64,000 nt of DNA from Hydra vulgaris. Its lineage: Eukaryota; Cnidaria; Hydrozoa; Anthoathecata; Hydridae. Positions 38,131-64,000 of the stretch are shown one piece after another. Position 1 is the stretch's first letter. The number at the start of each line of letters is the position of its first letter. The notes beneath the pieces were generated by a model. The model was not told the DNA's origin and did not search any database. It saw only the letters and a list, made by a program, of their open reading frames with translations. The translations under genes and the position numbers were made by a program. The DNA lies in NCBI RefSeq assembly GCF_038396675.1, contig NC_088931.1, positions 9,435,001 through 9,499,000 of the forward strand, in the 5' to 3' direction.

Positions 38131-41100
38131 TATTTCAAATATTTTGAATATTTTGTTATAAACTATTTATAAATTATTTTAAATTATAAATTATTTTGTT
38201 ATAAACAGACATGTTAATAAAGTTTGACAGTACAAACTACAAACGAAAGTTGAAACTACAGCTTTAACAGCAAAGTGTTTACATAGCATAAATTATGAAG
38301 CAATTGTTTAATTAGTAATTATATTTTCATTAGTTATAAATTATACAAACGCATATAAAAGAAGATTTATTAACTTTTAACGAAAAGCATTAAAATACTA
38401 TGACATTGTAGCAAGGCTTGTTAACAAGGTAATTGTATTTTAATGCTTTAGACATACGTAAAAGATAATCTGTTGCAAAATTTATTTACGTTTGCATCAT
38501 AATATTTTTTTAATTTAAAAAAAAACTGAAATAGTATAATATATATAATATTTTATTGAAGCTATTGTGTATATAACATAAAGGTTATATATTATAAAGC
38601 CTAAATAGTTAGCATAAAAAACGAATATTATAGTTAGTATATAAAGCTAAATTTTTATATTTTTCAGAACCTTATTATGAAAGTTTATTTAAATGTAAAT
38701 GAAAAGTTTTTGAGCATATTTGTATAAAATATTTATTATTAGTTATGGTTTATTTTAATTTTATGCATATTGAAAATTTTATGAATGTGTTATGAGAATA
38801 TTTTTTGTTCAAATATTCATTAAAAAATTATTCAATTTTGTGTTTTTTTCATTCACATTATTAATAAGAAAAATACATACTAATCTCTGGTGACAAAATT
38901 TTGGCACAATATAAACCCAGCAGTAATTGTACAACAAAAAATTTAATGAACAAAAAATTAGTCAAAATATAAAGCAATATATTAGTTTTTTACTATCGGA
39001 ACTGTAATAATGCTTTCTTGCAATTACGAAGCACTGCGTCAACTTTTTTGTAAACATGGCAAGTAAAAGATTTTTATCAATCTTCTTTCAAATTTCTTAA
39101 GCAAGAATGGATTGTTTTTTGCAGCTGATCTTCATTTTCAGCTTCCCAATTGTTTTCATACACGTAGCTAAAAAAAGTGAGACTAGATAACTAAAAATTC
39201 AATAAGTTTTAGCTTTTCAAAGATTGTGACAAATTTTTGTCACCAGGGGTTATACTCACGTCATCATGATAGATATAATTTAATATATAAAATATCATTT
39301 ATTTTTGCTCTCGAACTTTTATATCCTCGTGTTATTTTAATATGCAAAGTAAACATATTATTAGCAAGTTATTACATAAATTATTACATAAATTATTAGT
39401 ACATTATAATTGTAATGTACTTAATATATATGAACTTCTCAGAGTAATTTGTCACATTCTGAGTGCAGGATGAGATATTTTTTGATATCATAGGTTGCTT
39501 ATGTTATGATTTCAAACTTCAACTCAATTTGAAATAATTGATTTCATTTTGATATCAAACTTATCTCATAAGCATATCATGTTATGATATCATAGATCTC
39601 GTAATATGAGATCTTTATAATATAATTATGATGTCAAGTTGCTGACTAAGAAAGCCCCATGTAATAATTAAAAAAATCTTGTCTTTTTTATTTTTTTTTA
39701 TTTTGAGTACAAAAAAACCTTTAAAAAAATGCTTGTTTATCTCACCTTGCTATGTATTTTTTTTTTAATCATTAAAAAAAAGTTTAAAAAGTATTTCTAA
39801 CTTCGGAAGTTTTGTAAATGTTTATTGAACAAGTTAACCGTTTATCCGAATAACCTGGTTTTCAATTAATAGCAACTCGACTTTTATAACAGCTTGACGA
39901 CTAAAATATTTTTGCGTAAATCAAAATTTCAAATGTTCACCGAAAAGTTTTGCGAGAACAACTCATTAAACATTTTCTAAGTGATGCAACAAAAGCAAGT
40001 TTCCAACAGATTTAGAAATGCCGTAAAATAATTAGACAAAAACTATTTTTAATGTTACTTTGATAACAGCTTGACGACTAGAAAATTTTCACTTAATCAG
40101 TTATAAAAGTTTACCGAATTAAAAAGTTTTTTAAAAATAACACAAAATTTTTTAAATAATGCAACAGAGGCAAGTTTCCAACGGATGCATAAATTCTGTT
40201 TAATAGTTGGACAACAAGTATTTTAAATACGGAAAGATAATCTTGCGTACTTCACACTATTTAACTGTTGCTCAACGAAATTAAAAAGTGTAAAATATTT
40301 TTTTAGAAATAGAAGCGAATATATTTCAGAAGCTAAGACATTTCAGTAACAAATAAATTTTAGCAACAACTGTTGCACAACAAAAACACTCAACTCTTGC
40401 GCGACATAAATGTAATTATCGAAACCCGCGTTTTAAGCGTATAACGTAAATTTCTAAATTACGTAAGCAGTTAAAAAAAATGGTATGAATATATTTAAAC
40501 GTCTCTTGTAATTTTTTTTTTCGAAACTTATAATTCATTAGTAAGCGATCATAGATGGCTCAAAGAAATACCGCTTTTCTTTTTTTTTGTGTTTTTTTTG
40601 TTTTCTGTTTTGATAAACTAGGTTTAATATGGAACTTTATTTTGGTTTTTTTATTTGATACATTTAATTTTTTATTCAGCAAAACAACAAAAGAGTTAAA
40701 TTATTTTCACAATGAAAAAGAAAAAAATATCTGAATTATAAGTATACGACGGTCTGAAAGAACAAAAAGAAAGTTCTTAATTTTCATACAAACTTTAATT
40801 TAATTATATAATTATATATGATTAAATAAATTAAATAGAACTATTGCAAGGCTAATGATACGTTATCTTGTCTAGAAGAAAATTAAATGTTTATCGCTTA
40901 TTCAATATATTATGTTTAAGCTATACCATATAACTTTCATAAAAATTGTTTTGCATAAATGTTTGATACAAATTGATTTCTCAAAGATTAAATATAAAAC
41001 GTCAGAAAGTTAATTTTAAAACCATGGCATCAGATATGGAATTATTTTCACTTAAATGTAGAATCAGCAACAAAAAAGTAATTTTTTTTAAAGAAAGTTT

Positions 41101-41170
41101 TATACAGATGCAATAATTAAAAATATTAACAAACAAAATCTCAATTTAAAAGATATTTTTAACATCTCGT
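38131..41170. other. Upstream region of the channel gene
   Basis: No coding sequence recognised. It probably includes the promoter and any 5' non-coding exon, but no core promoter can be called reliably in such A+T-rich DNA. It contains gatatcat-rich palindromic words at 39480-39610 and a diverged tandem duplication at 39888-40260. Confidence 0.4.
39888..40260. repeat. Diverged tandem duplication, unit about 185 bp
   Basis: Both halves carry taacagcttgacgacta near the start, gttcaccgaa/gtttaccgaa in the middle, and caagtttccaacagat/caagtttccaacggat near the end. Intervening sequence is strongly diverged. Confidence 0.6.
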
Positions 41171-41201
41171 TACTTTTTTGTTGTTGTTAAAATGTTATCA
41201 A

Positions 41202-41203
41202 AT

Positions 41204-41293
<90 letters not shown>
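41202..41293. repeat. (TA)n microsatellite directly upstream of the channel start codon
   Basis: TA run of about 90 bp ending ten bases before ATG 41304. It ends tattag, a possible 3' splice site or spliced-leader acceptor (AG at 41295-41296). The run keeps an upstream ATG (41178) in frame. Confidence 0.9.
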
Positions 41294-41296
<3 letters not shown>

Positions 41297-41303
41297 CTAT
41301 AAT

Positions 41304-63199
<21,896 letters not shown>

Positions 63200-63517
63200 A
63201 ATATTACAGCTAAGCCAAATAACATATGATTGATAATAGAAATCTCAAGAATGATTCATCGACATCAGTTCTACACATTTTGAATCAAATTTGTATATAT
63301 TTGTGTTGCTCTATCATCAAATGTTGAGACTATATGATCTTCGGAAAACTCCAGATATTTTTGCAAACAAAATAAATAGCAATAAAGAAAAAACTAAGAA
63401 ATACGATAATGTTTGAAATGTTACTGCGAAACCTAATATCTTATGATTGATAATAGAAATATCTTGAAAGTGTTTCACCAACATTAATTCTATTCATTTT
63501 GAATCAAATTTGTATAT

Positions 63518-64000
63518 CTTTATATACTTATTTAAATAGAAAAGAAAATAAAGAAACGATTCAGTTAATCATTTTTGCGTTAAATTAAACTTTTGTTACT
63601 ATTTAAGTCATATTGTTAGAATTGTTGAGCCGCATTTTGCATTAGTTGGTGTAACTTTACTTAGTGAAGTTAAGGTGCTTTACAAGAAACTTCCGTCGGT
63701 TTAAACAATAAAAAATATTTCAATAAATTATCTGATCTGCAAGTTAAACAATTAGATTGTTTGAAGGGAAAACACCAAAGCTTTGGTGCTTTCCTTTTTT
63801 AAATTTTAAAAGATTGCTTGTAGTCTACAATAATTTGCATCGGTCTTACTGTGAAGTACAAGCAGTGTTTAAAAATTAACTTAAAATGTAACGTGGTTAT
63901 TAAAATTATGCATAAGTATGTTATATTACTTAATATAATATAATTGCGATATATTATGGAGGCCTAACTTTAGCTTAATTTTTAAACCTATGAAAACCTC
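63518..64000. other. Downstream sequence to window end
   Basis: A+T-rich. Holds AATAAA-type signals near 63548 and 63706 and a small hairpin at about 63763-63797 (GAAAACACCAAAGC/GCTTTGGTGCTTTCC). No further gene seen. Confidence 0.4.

Noticed and set aside
41178..41303. Upstream in-frame start of the channel gene in the (TA)n run
   Set aside because: It would add a YIYI leader from a microsatellite whose length must vary. The ATG at 41304 has normal downstream composition.

Overview
The window is animal nuclear DNA, most likely from a brown-hydra genome (Hydra vulgaris group). The evidence is strong A+T richness, long (TA)n and (TATG)n arrays, split genes with short GT-AG exons, dense decayed transposons (CR1/L2-like LINEs, Tc1/mariner, hAT, pogo and foldback MITEs), and one DEG/ENaC channel gene of the kind cnidarians carry in many paralogues. 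The genus is inferred from these features, not proven.

Region 1-41 kb is a transposon graveyard with several readable histories. From 1 to 3.3 kb there is a minus-strand LINE whose ORF1 is split by a 747-bp foldback MITE. From 6.0 to 8.2 kb a LINE reverse-transcriptase fragment is split by a mariner element at a TA. From 8.9 to 13.6 kb a minus-strand, multi-exon gene or transposon resembles vertebrate RAG1 along most of its length: N-terminal zinc motifs, RING finger, zinc finger and core-like segments. It is split by a 627-bp hAT MITE and has a few frameshifts. An unrecognised multi-exon minus-strand gene (14.6-16.5 kb), a complete but dead hAT element (16.7-19.2 kb) and a KDZ-like C2H2 transposase relic (19.5-22.1 kb) follow. 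After these come a tRNA-derived SINE, a pogo relic, further LINE and hAT remnants, a foldback with two identical 78-codon ORFs, and two opposed nested LINEs (35.8-38.1 kb).

Region 41.3-63.2 kb is one plus-strand gene of six coding exons. All splice phases agree and give a complete 759-residue DEG/ENaC channel subunit with the HG gating motif, both membrane segments and the GAS selectivity filter. It has an unusually long cytosolic N-terminus of about 300 residues. Its introns, one of 12.8 kb, hold LINE, hAT and MITE debris, minisatellites, a 1.16-kb palindrome and a 20-bp-period array that looks like heat-shock elements. The 3' end of the last exon is tandemly duplicated just downstream.

The channel is the only gene in the window that looks intact. 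The rest is best read as layered mobile DNA, with the RAG1-like locus the most notable item.
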